Origin: Actibacterium sp. 188UL27-1
GTDB taxonomy: Bacteria; Pseudomonadota; Alphaproteobacteria; Rhodobacterales; Rhodobacteraceae
Assembly (NCBI RefSeq): GCF_016901225.1
Contig: NZ_JAFEUL010000012.1
Coordinates: 62,001 to 126,000, forward strand
DNA length: 64,000 nt
Direction: 5' to 3'
Both the position numbers and the translations under genes were made by a program. The notes under the pieces were generated by a model, which did no database searches, was not told the DNA's origin, and was given only the letters and a program-made list of their open reading frames with translations. Positions 9,524 to 18,351 of the stretch are shown here, in pieces; within the stretch, counting starts at the first letter, position 1; each line of letters opens with the position of its first letter.

Positions 9524-10393
9524 ATGATCCAAGCGTCCAAAATCGCAGTCATCATACCGCATTATAACGACCATGATCGCCTCCGCCGGTGCCTATCCGC
9601 TTTGGCGAAAAATGATCTGACAGCGGCAGAGGTCGTGGTGGTGGACAATGCCTCCCCCACACCCGTTGAGCCCATCACACAAGAATTTCCGCAGGTCAGA
9701 CTGGTGACCGAACCGCTAAAAGGGGCCGCCGCTGCGCGCAACCGAGGCGCGGCAGAGACGACCGCGCCAACCCTGGCCTTTCTTGACGCCGATTGTGTAC
9801 CTGCGCCCGACTGGTTGACCACGGCGAACGCCTTGGCCGCCGACAACACCGTTATCGGTGGACGCATCGATGTCTTTGACGAAACCCCTGCCCCTCGCAG
9901 CGGAGCCGAAGCATTTGAAACAGTCTTTGCCTTTCACCAACGCAGCTATGTGGAAGATAAGGGTTTTTCCGTCACCGCCAATCTGGTCACAACCCGCAGT
10001 GTGTTTGACCGGACCGGCCCCCTGATTGTCGGCGTGTCCGAAGATTTGGAATGGTGTCAGCGCGCCACGGCAAAAGGGGCAAGGTTGGTCTATGCCGACA
10101 CACTGAAAGTCTCTCACCCGACGCGGATCGACTGGCCTGCGTTGCGCAAGAAATGGCTGCGCACCACGCAAGAAGCGTTTCAGTTGCAACCGGCCAACGC
10201 AGCCGGTCGGCTGAAATGGGTTCTGCGCGCAGCCGCAATGCCGCTGAGCATCGCGGCCCATACACCGAAAGTGCTGCGCCATCCCGCTTTGCGGGGCGCC
10301 ACAGAACGCCGCGCGGCCCTGGCCACGCTTGCCCGTTTACGACTGACCCGCGCGGCCTGGATGTTGCGCCAATCCCTGGGAATACCGCTGTGA
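9524..10393 (+). CDS. Family 2 glycosyltransferase
   Basis: A 289-residue GT-A glycosyltransferase. It begins KIAVIIPHYNDHDRLRRCLS, with the nucleotide-binding VVVDNASP and the metal-binding LDADCVPAPDWL near residue 85. An acidic ED near residue 172 (VSEDLEWCQR) may be the catalytic base region. It would add a sugar to the lipid-linked repeat unit at the cytoplasmic face. Its stop overlaps the GTG start of the second glycosyltransferase, so the two are coupled. The donor sugar cannot be told from sequence. Confidence 0.85.
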   Translation: MIQASKIAVIIPHYNDHDRLRRCLSALAKNDLTAAEVVVVDNASPTPVEPITQEFPQVRLVTEPLKGAAAARNRGAAETTAPTLAFLDADCVPAPDWLTTANALAADNTVIGGRIDVFDETPAPRSGAEAFETVFAFHQRSYVEDKGFSVTANLVTTRSVFDRTGPLIVGVSEDLEWCQRATAKGARLVYADTLKVSHPTRIDWPALRKKWLRTTQEAFQLQPANAAGRLKWVLRAAAMPLSIAAHTPKVLRHPALRGATERRAALATLARLRLTRAAWMLRQSLGIPL

Positions 10394-11334
10394 CCGAACC
10401 CAAACCCGACCTTACCGTGATCGTGATCAGCTACAACACCCGGGAGCTGACACTGGCCGCGCTGCGCACGCTTTACGAAACCACCCGGAAGACGAATTTT
10501 AAAACTGTTGTACTGGACAATGCATCCCATGATGGCTCCGCCGATGCCGTGGCGGAGCATTTTCCGCAAGTTGAACTGATCCGGTCGAACGAAAATCTGG
10601 GCTTTGCCAAGGCAAATAACGTGGTGGCCGCCGATGCGACCACCGAATGGCTGCTCTTGCTGAACCCAGATACGGAATGCCACGAAGGTGCCGTGGACAA
10701 CCTGATGGCCTTTGCCAAGGCAAACCCGCAGGCAGGTATCTACGGGGGGCGTACCGTCTTTCCCGATGGCTCCCTGAATATCGCGTCGTGTTGGCAAAAG
10801 ATCACCGTCTGGTCGAACTTCGCCAAAGCCATCGGGCTCGCTGCAATGTTTAAGGGATCGGAATTCTTTAACCCCGAAGGTATGGGCGACTGGAAGCGAG
10901 ATACCGTGCGTGAGGTTGACATCGTTGTGGGATGTTTCCTGCTGATACCCCGCGCCCTGTGGGATGATCTTGGCGGGTTTGACCTGAAATATTTTATGTA
11001 CGGGGAGGAAGCTGATCTGTGCCTGCGCGCCAAAGCAAAGGGCTACAGCCCCATGATCACGCCCGATGCAGAGATCATGCATATCTTTGGCGCCGCCGAG
11101 TCGGTCAACGGTGAGAAGGCAACACGGGTGGCCAAGGCCCGCACCACCCTGATCCGCGACCATTGCAAACCTTTCGCTGCACCGTTCGGAGTGTTCACCA
11201 TGTGGCTGTGGTCCGCGATCCGCCATTACGGGCTGTCCACAGCTGCACGACTGAACCCGGGCAAGTTCGCACATCGGGCCGAGCAATGGGGCGTCGTCTG
11301 GGCCAAGCGCCGCGATTGGCTGAAAGGATACTAG
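10390..11334 (+). CDS. Family 2 glycosyltransferase (rhamnosyltransferase-like)
   Basis: A 314-residue GT-A enzyme starting at GTG 10390, which overlaps the previous stop by 4 bp. The same frame stays open further upstream, but homology begins at PDLTVIVISYNTRELTLAAL. Motifs are VVLDNASHDGSADAV, NENLGFAKANNVV and LLNPDTECHEGAVD, then GGFDLKYFMYGEEADLCLRA. The last is the acceptor/catalytic segment typical of rhamnosyltransferase-type GT2 proteins. It is the last gene of the plus-strand EPS arm; a new unit (adenine deaminase) starts 63 bp later. Confidence 0.85.
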   Translation: MTEPKPDLTVIVISYNTRELTLAALRTLYETTRKTNFKTVVLDNASHDGSADAVAEHFPQVELIRSNENLGFAKANNVVAADATTEWLLLLNPDTECHEGAVDNLMAFAKANPQAGIYGGRTVFPDGSLNIASCWQKITVWSNFAKAIGLAAMFKGSEFFNPEGMGDWKRDTVREVDIVVGCFLLIPRALWDDLGGFDLKYFMYGEEADLCLRAKAKGYSPMITPDAEIMHIFGAAESVNGEKATRVAKARTTLIRDHCKPFAAPFGVFTMWLWSAIRHYGLSTAARLNPGKFAHRAEQWGVVWAKRRDWLKGY

Positions 11335-11397
11335 AGTATTTTTGCCAACACTGCCTGACCGTCTTGCGCACCGCGTCCATTGGCATGACAATAGGAC

Positions 11398-13197
11398 ATG
11401 ACGCAGACCATTCCCACATGGCAGGATACCGCCGCCCGATTGATCGCGGTGGCGCGGGGCGCTGAGGCCGCCGATACTGTGATCAAAGGTGGCATTTGGG
11501 TGAACGTTCACACGCGTGAAATGCTGCCAGATCATGACATCGCAATAGCTGCCGGTCGCTTTGCCTATTGCGGGCCAGAGGCCAGCCATTGCATCGGCCC
11601 CAACACCCAGGTGATTGAGGCGCGGGACCGCTACATGATCCCCGGCCTGTGCGATGGGCACATGCATATCGAAAGCGGGATGTTGACCCCTGCCGAGTTT
11701 GCCCGCGCCGTCATCCCCCATGGGACGACCACCATGTTCACGGACCCGCATGAAATTGCCAACGTTCTGGGCCTGTCGGGGGTTCGGCTGATGCATGAGG
11801 AGGCAGCGCTCCAGCCCATCAACATCTACACCCAGATGCCGTCCTGCGCCCCGTCTGCCCCAGGGCTTGAAACGACAGGCCACGAGATCACGCCAGAGGA
11901 TGTGGCAGAGGCGATGACATGGCCGGGCATCATCGGGTTGGGCGAAATGATGAACTTTCCCGGTGTGATCCATGGTGACGCCAAGATGCTGGCTGAGATT
12001 GCCGCAACCCAGGCTGCCGGTAAAGCCGTTGGCGGGCATTATGCCTCCCCCGATCTGGGCCCTGCCTTTCACGCCTATGCAGCAGGCGGACCAGCCGATG
12101 ACCATGAAGGCACGTGCGAAGCGGATGCCATCGCCCGGATGCGTCAAGGGATGCGCGCCATGATCCGGCTGGGCAGTGCGTGGTACGATGTTGAAAGTCA
12201 GATCACGGCGGTCACAGAACGCGGCCTTGATCCACGCGGGATGATCTTATGTACGGATGACTGCCATTCCGGCACCTTGGTGAATGACGGTCACATGAAC
12301 CGCGTCCTGCGCCATGCCATCGACTGTGGCTGCGATCCGCTGGTAGCCCTTCAAATGGCCACGATCAACACCGCCACCCATTTCGGGTTGGAGCGGGAGA
12401 TTGGCAGCATCGCCCCGGGGCGCCGCGCAGATTTGATCCTCACATCGGACTTGCGCAGATTGCCTATTGAGCATGTCATCGCACGCGGCCAGACCGTGGC
12501 CCAAGACGGCGGTATCACTGTCGATTGTCCACATCTTGATTGGCCTGGGACGGCGCGCCAGACTATGAACATGGCGCGCGATGTGACGGTCGATGATTTC
12601 CGGATCGCGGCACCCAAGGGCTGCAGTCATATTGAGGCACAGGTGATCGGTGTTGTCGAAAATCAGGCGCCGACCCAAGCGCTAAAGGCGACAATTCCGG
12701 TTATGGATGGCAACCTGACCCCGGACAGGGATATCGCACATATTGCCCTGGTCGAACGGCATAAAGCCACGGGTCAGGTCACAAACGCTCTGGTCCAAGG
12801 GTTTGGTTACACGACCCAGATGGCACTTGCATCCACCGTAGCCCATGACAGTCACCATATGATCGTGGTCGGCACGTCCCCCGCCGACATGGCCCGCGCG
12901 GCCAATCGGTTGGCCGAAATCGGTGGCGGCATCACGCTTTGGCAGGACGGCGCAGAACAGGCGCTGATAGAGTTGCCTATCGCGGGCCTGATGTCCGACA
13001 GCCCCGCCACCGAGGTCGCCGCCAAGGCCGACCAGCTGGGAAATGCGATGCGCGCCGCGGGCTGCACCCTAAACAACGCCATAATGCAGCATTCCCTCTT
13101 GGCACTGGTTGTCATTCCAGAGTTGCGGATCTCTGATTTGGGTCTGGTCGATGTCACGAAATTTGCACTCACTGATCTTTTGGTGTCAGAAACCTGA
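11398..13197 (+). CDS. ade: Adenine deaminase
   Basis: A 599-residue metal-dependent amidohydrolase of the adenine deaminase (AdeC) family, converting adenine to hypoxanthine and ammonia. The first metal motif is GLCDGHMHIESGM near residue 85. The PHGTTTMFTDPHEIANVLG segment, and CTDDCHSGTL followed by the NTATHFGL region, are diagnostic for this family. The C-terminal domain ends with LRISDLGLVDVTKF. The length matches bacterial adenine deaminases. It lies just before AMP nucleosidase, which makes adenine, so the two form a short salvage route from AMP to hypoxanthine. Confidence 0.92.
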   Translation: MTQTIPTWQDTAARLIAVARGAEAADTVIKGGIWVNVHTREMLPDHDIAIAAGRFAYCGPEASHCIGPNTQVIEARDRYMIPGLCDGHMHIESGMLTPAEFARAVIPHGTTTMFTDPHEIANVLGLSGVRLMHEEAALQPINIYTQMPSCAPSAPGLETTGHEITPEDVAEAMTWPGIIGLGEMMNFPGVIHGDAKMLAEIAATQAAGKAVGGHYASPDLGPAFHAYAAGGPADDHEGTCEADAIARMRQGMRAMIRLGSAWYDVESQITAVTERGLDPRGMILCTDDCHSGTLVNDGHMNRVLRHAIDCGCDPLVALQMATINTATHFGLEREIGSIAPGRRADLILTSDLRRLPIEHVIARGQTVAQDGGITVDCPHLDWPGTARQTMNMARDVTVDDFRIAAPKGCSHIEAQVIGVVENQAPTQALKATIPVMDGNLTPDRDIAHIALVERHKATGQVTNALVQGFGYTTQMALASTVAHDSHHMIVVGTSPADMARAANRLAEIGGGITLWQDGAEQALIELPIAGLMSDSPATEVAAKADQLGNAMRAAGCTLNNAIMQHSLLALVVIPELRISDLGLVDVTKFALTDLLVSET

Positions 13198-13227
13198 TTG
13201 CATGTCCGCCAGAAAAGGAGCTTTGCC

Positions 13228-14709
13228 ATGACCGCCCCTCCCATCGCTCCGATCCTGACACCGCCTGATCAGGAAGCCGCGACCTTCACTGATGCAGCTC
13301 AGGCGGTTGATTATCTGGCAAAGCTCTATGCCACGGCGACAACCTTCCTGCGCAAAGCATTCTCTGAAACCGCCAGTGGAGAGCGTCCGGACCACCGATA
13401 CCGAGCCTATTACCCAGAGATCCGACTGAAAACGACAAGCTTTGCCCGTGTCGATAGCCGTCTGAGCTATGGCCACGTGGCGGCTCCGGGCACCTACAGC
13501 ACCACAATCACGCAGCCAGAACTGTTCCGGAACTACCTGAACCAGCAAATCGCGTTGTTGATCGAAAATCACGGCCAGCCGGTGGTGATTGGCCCGTCAG
13601 AAACGCCCATCCCCGTGCATTTCGCCGTGTCTGATGACAGTTCGATCACCGTGCCGCATGAGGGGGTCATGTCGTTCCCCTTGCGCGATATCTTTGATGT
13701 GCCGGACCTTGCGACAACGAATGATGACATCGTCAACAATTCGGCCTTTGCGCATGAGGACGGTTCCAACCCCTTGGCCCCGTTCACCGCGCAACGCATT
13801 GATTATTCCCTCGCGCGGCTCAGCCATTACACGGCGACACGGCCAAACTACTTCCAAAATCATGTGTTGTTCACAAACTATCAATTCTATGTCGAGGAGT
13901 TCGAGGCCTATGCCCGCAAAGCCCTTGCCGACCCTGCCAGCGGCTATGTCGCCTTTGTTGGTCCCGGCAACCAGATCATCCGTGACCCTGCCGGCGTAAT
14001 GGAAACCCCGGCAAAGCTGCCGCAGATGCCAAGCTATCACCTGATCCAGGAGAACGGCGATGGGGTTACACTGGTGAATATCGGGGTCGGGCCATCGAAT
14101 GCAAAAACCGCGACAGATCACATCGCCGTACTGCGCCCGCATGCCTGGCTGATGGTCGGGCACTGTGCGGGCTTGCGCAATTCGCAAAGCCTCGGTGATT
14201 TCGTCCTGGCCCATGCCTATCTGCGCGAAGACCACGTGCTGGATGATGACCTGCCCGTTTGGGTGCCGATCCCTGCCCTGGCTGAAGTGCAGATCGCGCT
14301 GGAACAGGCCGTGGCCGAGGTGACCCAGCTAAAGGGGTTCGAACTGAAAAGCATTATGCGCACCGGAACCGTCGCCACCATCGACAACCGAAATTGGGAG
14401 TTGCGGGACCAATCGGGCCCGGTGCAACGGCTCAGCCAATCTCGCGCTGTCGCACTGGACATGGAGAGTGCCACCATAGCGGCCAACGGCTTTCGCTTCC
14501 GGGTGCCCTATGGCACGTTGCTATGCGTTTCAGACAAGCCGTTGCATGGCGAATTGAAGCTGCCTGGCATGGCTTCGGATTTCTACCGCACACAGGTTTC
14601 GCGCCATTTGCTGATCGGAATCCGAGCCATGGAAGCCCTGCGTGGCATGCCATTGGAGCGTCTTCACAGCAGAAAACTGCGCAGTTTCGACGAAACGGCC
14701 TTCCTTTAG
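13228..14709 (+). CDS. amn: AMP nucleosidase
   Basis: A 493-residue protein matching AMP nucleosidase, which hydrolyses AMP to adenine and ribose 5-phosphate. The N-terminal Amn-specific domain includes RYRAYYPEIRLKTTSFARVD. The C-terminal nucleoside-phosphorylase-like domain includes VNIGVGPSNAKTATDHIAVL and LDMESATIAANGFRFRVPYG, with the Met-Glu pair that contacts ribose. The start at 13228 is preferred over in-frame codons upstream because AAAAGGAG lies 9 bp before it. The gene follows adenine deaminase by 30 bp. Confidence 0.92.
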   Translation: MTAPPIAPILTPPDQEAATFTDAAQAVDYLAKLYATATTFLRKAFSETASGERPDHRYRAYYPEIRLKTTSFARVDSRLSYGHVAAPGTYSTTITQPELFRNYLNQQIALLIENHGQPVVIGPSETPIPVHFAVSDDSSITVPHEGVMSFPLRDIFDVPDLATTNDDIVNNSAFAHEDGSNPLAPFTAQRIDYSLARLSHYTATRPNYFQNHVLFTNYQFYVEEFEAYARKALADPASGYVAFVGPGNQIIRDPAGVMETPAKLPQMPSYHLIQENGDGVTLVNIGVGPSNAKTATDHIAVLRPHAWLMVGHCAGLRNSQSLGDFVLAHAYLREDHVLDDDLPVWVPIPALAEVQIALEQAVAEVTQLKGFELKSIMRTGTVATIDNRNWELRDQSGPVQRLSQSRAVALDMESATIAANGFRFRVPYGTLLCVSDKPLHGELKLPGMASDFYRTQVSRHLLIGIRAMEALRGMPLERLHSRKLRSFDETAFL

Positions 14710-14860
14710 GGCCAAAAAACGACCCGACGCCACGGAAACTTAGCCAAAACCCCTTGATTTGCTGGGGTTCCCGCCACAAAACGTTGTGGCCGCACCCTAC
14801 ATGGCGTAGCATCACACGAATAAGCCCCAACAAAGGGTCAAGAACGAGGAGACCATAACA
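14710..14860 (+). promoter_or_regulatory. Spacer and leader before the HU gene
   Basis: The 151-bp spacer holds an AACCCC/GGGGTT inverted repeat (14748-14753 with 14764-14769). A 7-bp hairpin GCCACAA/TTGTGGC follows (14773-14790, AACG loop). A GAGGAG ribosome-binding site lies before the HU ATG. Neither hairpin is followed by a T-run. Promoter boxes could not be assigned with confidence. Confidence 0.4.
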
Positions 14861-15148
14861 ATGGCCAAACCAATGACCAAGACACAGCTTGTGGCCGCGC
14901 TTGCCGACGAAATGGGTTCGGACAAGAAAAGTGCAACCACAGCCTTGGATGCGATCACAGGGATCATCACCAAAGAGGTTGCCGATGGCGGCGCCGTTAC
15001 CCTGCCCGGCGTTGGCAAGATCTATTGCCGCGAGCGGCCCGAGCGCATGGTGCGCAACCCGGCCACCGGTGAGCAGATCAAGAAAGACGCCGACAAGGTC
15101 GTCAAGATGACCATCGCCAAGGCGTTGAAAGACAGCGTCAACGGCTGA
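14861..15148 (+). CDS. HU-family DNA-binding protein
   Basis: A 95-residue histone-like protein. Helices at the N-terminus (MTKTQLVAALADEMGSDKKS) form the dimer body. The central VTLPGVGKIYCRERPERM and the arm region RNPATGEQIKKDADK match the DNA-binding beta arm with its conserved R-N-P. The C-terminal helix is VVKMTIAKALKDSV. It binds and bends DNA without strong sequence preference as part of the nucleoid. Two small changes from classic HU are a Cys in the core strand and DADKV where many homologues have AKKVP. It is monocistronic with a strong terminator behind it. Confidence 0.92.
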   Translation: MAKPMTKTQLVAALADEMGSDKKSATTALDAITGIITKEVADGGAVTLPGVGKIYCRERPERMVRNPATGEQIKKDADKVVKMTIAKALKDSVNG

Positions 15149-15174
15149 TCCGGTCAGACAGTTTCACGGAAGAC

Positions 15175-15199
15175 GGGCTGCTTTAGGGCGGCCCTTTTT
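15175..15199 (+). terminator. Intrinsic terminator after the HU gene
   Basis: The stem GGGCTGC/GCGGCCC (15175-15181 with 15188-15194, one G-T pair, 6-nt loop) is followed by TTTTT and a further T-rich stretch. It lies 26 bp after the HU stop. Confidence 0.8.
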
Positions 15200-15278
15200 C
15201 ATTTTGAAGGGCCGGAAAACCGGTAAGGCAACAGAAAACACAAACGGCTATATCACGGGGATGTTCTGAGGTTTTGGT

Positions 15279-15953
15279 ATGAAACGGTTCATTGACGCCA
15301 CATTGGGCAGATGGTTTCGGCACTTCATGTTCGTGCTTGTACGGACGTATTATGCGTTATTCTACAATGTCAGTTGCACCAACAAACACTTGCTGCAAGA
15401 CCAGCCGGGCACCCTGATCCTGGCCACCCATGTCAGCCGACATGATGGCCCACTGATCTCGGCTATCCTGTATTCGACCATGCGGATCAGGCCGACCGTG
15501 CATTACGACGAATATTACAGCTGGTTTCAGTGGTTCCCGCTCTACGTCGCCTCGGCGATCCCGATGAGCTCTCCCAAAACCTGGTCCGAGGAACGACGCA
15601 TCGCACGAAAGGCATTCACCCTTGGGGTCATTCACAAGGTTTTGGCCAACGGCAACTCTATCCTGCTGTTCCCAGCGGGCCGGGTGCGCCGACAGGAAAA
15701 GGAAATTGTTGAGCCGTATCTGTCCGGTGTCCATGACATCCTGCGCGCGAAACCGGACATACCGGTTGTGCTGCTAAAGCTCGATGGGCTGGGGAAGTAT
15801 CAATTCGCCAAACATGACAGCTTTTGGAGCTTTCTTGGGATCAGGAAGGGCCGCAGGCATATCAGCGTTGATATCCAACCCCTCACCGACCTTGACCCGG
15901 CAATGGCATTGCCGGCGTTCAACAAAAAAATCGAAGATCTTCTGAACGCGTAG
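15279..15953 (+). CDS. PlsC-like lysophospholipid acyltransferase
   Basis: A 224-residue membrane-associated acyltransferase. The HX4D motif reads HVSRHD, near residue 51. A substrate-binding block reads ILLFPAGRVRRQEKE near residue 128, in the place of the usual FPEGTRS. A proline block is IPVVLLKLDGLG. It probably acylates a glycerol-phosphate or lysolipid in the inner membrane. The hydrophobic N-terminal segment (FMFVLVRTYYALFY) fits membrane attachment. It stands alone downstream of the HU terminator, and its natural acceptor is not evident. Confidence 0.75.
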   Translation: MKRFIDATLGRWFRHFMFVLVRTYYALFYNVSCTNKHLLQDQPGTLILATHVSRHDGPLISAILYSTMRIRPTVHYDEYYSWFQWFPLYVASAIPMSSPKTWSEERRIARKAFTLGVIHKVLANGNSILLFPAGRVRRQEKEIVEPYLSGVHDILRAKPDIPVVLLKLDGLGKYQFAKHDSFWSFLGIRKGRRHISVDIQPLTDLDPAMALPAFNKKIEDLLNA

Positions 15954-16027
15954 CCCAATCTGCTGCGGGTGGTTCAGGTTCCTGGTCCGATACGTTAAGC
16001 GGGTCGAGCCGACATCGGGGGGACCAA

Positions 16028-16903
16028 TTGGACATTCGTGCGATCTTGATGGGCCTCGCCTTTGCGATGATGTGGTCATCGGCCTTTACCTCCGCACGCA
16101 TCATCGTCGCCGCCGCGCCGCCGATCAGCGCCTTGTCATTGCGGTTCCTGATTTCGGGCCTCATCGCCATCGCTATAGCTCGGTTCCTGGGCCAAACTTG
16201 GCGACTGACAGCGCTACAATGGCGCGCAACGATCGTCTTTGGCATCTGTCAGAACGCACTTTACCTGGGCCTCAACTTCTATGCGATGCAGACGGTGGAG
16301 GCGTCCCTCGCAGCCATCATCGCGTCAACCATGCCGCTTCTGGTGGCGTTGCTGGGATGGATGATCTTCCAAGATCGATTGAACAGCCTGTCGGTTATGG
16401 GCTTGTTGCTTGGCTTTGCGGGTGTCGCCGTGATCATGGGCAACCGTTTACAAGTCTCGGGCGGGGTCGATTTGACCGGTGTTGCGCTGTGTGTCATCGG
16501 CGCTGCGGCATTGGCCCTTGCGACCCTGGCCGTCCGCGGCGCGATAGCAGGCGGCAACATGTTGATGGTGGTGGGCCTGCAAATGATGGTGGGGGCTGCA
16601 GCCTTGTCTCTGATCGCCGTCACAACCGAAAGCTGGTATGTTAGTTGGTCAATCGAACTGATCATGGCCTTCGCCTATACCACAATTGTACCTGGCCTTC
16701 TTGCCACGCTTGTCTGGTTCTGGCTGGTGGATCGGATCGGCGCCGTTCGCGCCGCGACATTTCATTTCCTAAACCCGTTCTTTGGTGTTGCCGTGGCTGC
16801 TCTGCTGCTGTCGGAGCAGATTGGTCTTTATGATTTGATTGGCGTCACGGTCATCATGGTGGGCATCCTTGCCGTGCAGTTGGCAAAGACACGAGGCCCC
16901 TGA
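16028..16903 (+). CDS. EamA/DMT-family exporter
   Basis: A 291-residue protein with about ten predicted membrane helices arranged as two EamA repeats. The first spans about residues 5-135 (start MGLAFAMMWSSAFTSARI) and the second about 150-285 (ending FGVAVAALLLSEQIGLYDLIG). The second repeat keeps the conserved LNPFFGV and LSEQ features. This drug/metabolite transporter family exports small metabolites; the substrate cannot be inferred. The start is TTG at 16028, the only initiation codon near the first helix. Confidence 0.8.
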   Translation: MDIRAILMGLAFAMMWSSAFTSARIIVAAAPPISALSLRFLISGLIAIAIARFLGQTWRLTALQWRATIVFGICQNALYLGLNFYAMQTVEASLAAIIASTMPLLVALLGWMIFQDRLNSLSVMGLLLGFAGVAVIMGNRLQVSGGVDLTGVALCVIGAAALALATLAVRGAIAGGNMLMVVGLQMMVGAAALSLIAVTTESWYVSWSIELIMAFAYTTIVPGLLATLVWFWLVDRIGAVRAATFHFLNPFFGVAVAALLLSEQIGLYDLIGVTVIMVGILAVQLAKTRGP

Positions 16904-16918
16904 CCACGCGGTTGTTAT

Positions 16919-16949
16919 CAGGTGTCATCACTTAGAGGGATGACACCTG
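16919..16949. promoter_or_regulatory. 11-bp perfect inverted repeat upstream of ccdA
   Basis: CAGGTGTCATC at 16919-16929 pairs with GATGACACCTG at 16939-16949 across a 9-nt spacer. It sits between the EamA gene stop and the ccdA start (16975). No T-run follows, so it is either an RNA hairpin without classic termination or a regulator-binding dyad. Confidence 0.45.
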
Positions 16950-16974
16950 GCCATCGGTAGGGCACATCCCGGTC

Positions 16975-17688
16975 ATGGACCTAATACTCGGATACGGCGC
17001 GGGCCTATTGACCCTAATCAACCCGTGCGTATTGCCGGTATTGCCCATCGTGCTGGCCGGCGCGTTGCAGGCAAGTCGTTGGGGTCCCGTCGCCTTGGCC
17101 GCTGGAATGAGCCTGGCCTTTGTCACCCTTGGGCTGGGCGTTGCGACCCTAGGCCAATCCCTTGGCGTAGACCAAGATACAGTAGCACAGGTCGCAGCCA
17201 TTTTCATGGTAGGTTTTGGGCTGGTTCTACTGGTGCCGCAATTCTCGGCCCGCTTTGCCACGGCAACGGCTGGCATGGCAGCCAGCGCCGATAGCCAGAT
17301 GGACAAGGTCGACGCGACCGGCCTACGCGGTCAGTTCCTGGGCGGCATGCTGCTGGGCGCTGTCTGGAGCCCTTGCGTCGGCCCCACCCTTGGCGCAGCC
17401 ATCTCTCTCGCGTTTCAAGGGGAAAGCCTTTTCTGGGCCGGATCGATCATGATGACCTTTGCTCTTGGGGTATCCACCGTGATCCTGGCATTGGGCTATG
17501 GTGCCCGCTCAGCCTTACAACGGCGCAAGGCCTGGATGCAAAGCATTGCCATGCGCGCCCGCCCGATCCTTGGCATTGTTTTCGTCTTGGTCGGCCTTGG
17601 CATCTTGTTCGGCATCCATAAATTTTTGGAGATCTGGGCGCTCGACCTGCTGCCCATCTGGCTCCAGGACCTATCTGTCGCGTTATAA
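16975..17688 (+). CDS. ccdA: CcdA/DsbD-type thiol electron carrier
   Basis: A 237-residue, six-helix membrane protein of the CcdA family. The two conserved cysteine motifs are NPCVLPVLPIVLAG near residue 20 and SPCVGPTLGAAISLA near residue 135. They shuttle reducing equivalents from cytoplasmic thioredoxin across the inner membrane. The partner encoded 18 bp downstream is an exported thioredoxin-like protein, so the pair rebuilds the DsbD function (membrane part plus periplasmic thioredoxin part) from two genes. It may serve cytochrome c maturation or periplasmic disulfide repair. Confidence 0.85.
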   Translation: MDLILGYGAGLLTLINPCVLPVLPIVLAGALQASRWGPVALAAGMSLAFVTLGLGVATLGQSLGVDQDTVAQVAAIFMVGFGLVLLVPQFSARFATATAGMAASADSQMDKVDATGLRGQFLGGMLLGAVWSPCVGPTLGAAISLAFQGESLFWAGSIMMTFALGVSTVILALGYGARSALQRRKAWMQSIAMRARPILGIVFVLVGLGILFGIHKFLEIWALDLLPIWLQDLSVAL

Positions 17689-17706
17689 ACTATCAGGAGA
17701 CTACCC

Positions 17707-18120
17707 ATGAAACGCCGCCATTTCATCGCTCTTTCGTCCGCAGCGCTTGTTGTCCCAGCGCTGGCACGCGCCACCCCAGCGTTGGACTACACACCAGGTT
17801 TGGCGGATCAGCGGTTAAAAGCCGGAGAAACCGTGTTCCTCGATTTCAAAGCGGAATGGTGCACGACCTGCCGGGCCCAAGAGCGTGTAATCGGCGCACT
17901 TTTGGCGGAAAACCCCGCTTACGGGCAAGCCATCACCTTTATTAACATCGATTGGGACGACCATAAACGCGATCCACTCACAAAACGCCTGGCCATACCT
18001 CGGCGATCCACATTGGTGGTTTTGAAAGGCGACCAGGAGCTTGGCCGCATCGTGGCCGGCACGCGCAAAGACGACATCAAAGCTCTGCTGGACACGGCAT
18101 TGCAGGCCGCCGCTGTCTGA
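17707..18120 (+). CDS. Exported thioredoxin-like protein, partner of CcdA
   Basis: A 137-residue protein. The signal peptide starts KRRHFIALSSAALVVPALARA and has a Tat-like double arginine. A thioredoxin fold with the redox motif EWCTTC near residue 60 follows. The usual cis-proline before the threonine is absent: the loop reads IPRRSTLVVL, with Ser where Pro is expected. This may change substrate specificity or redox potential. Coupling with the preceding ccdA gene suggests it receives electrons from that membrane protein in the periplasm. Confidence 0.8.
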   Translation: MKRRHFIALSSAALVVPALARATPALDYTPGLADQRLKAGETVFLDFKAEWCTTCRAQERVIGALLAENPAYGQAITFINIDWDDHKRDPLTKRLAIPRRSTLVVLKGDQELGRIVAGTRKDDIKALLDTALQAAAV

Positions 18121-18351
18121 CCACTCACTGTGACACGATGCACGGGACCACTCGCAGCGGCCATGGCATGAAGGTTCGGATGTGAACGTTGATCTCAACA
18201 TCATATTCACCTGACCATGGCCAATGGACCTGGATATCGCAGGCGCGCTGATAGGCCGGTCGTTGAGCATCGCAGAGAATATTAACGCCACCGCATTGCA
18301 CAGACACAGCGTCGCGTTACCTCCTGCATTCAGATGCGTCAGAGGTGCACT

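Noticed and set aside
10180-12147. A 655-codon minus-strand open frame across the glycosyltransferase and adenine deaminase genes
   Set aside because: It crosses the boundary of two well-supported plus-strand genes and its translation has the mixed composition typical of antisense frames.
18125-18307. A 60-codon minus-strand frame between the thioredoxin-like and PhyH genes
   Set aside because: Cys- and Trp-rich translation without family resemblance, no convincing start site, and no supporting neighbours.
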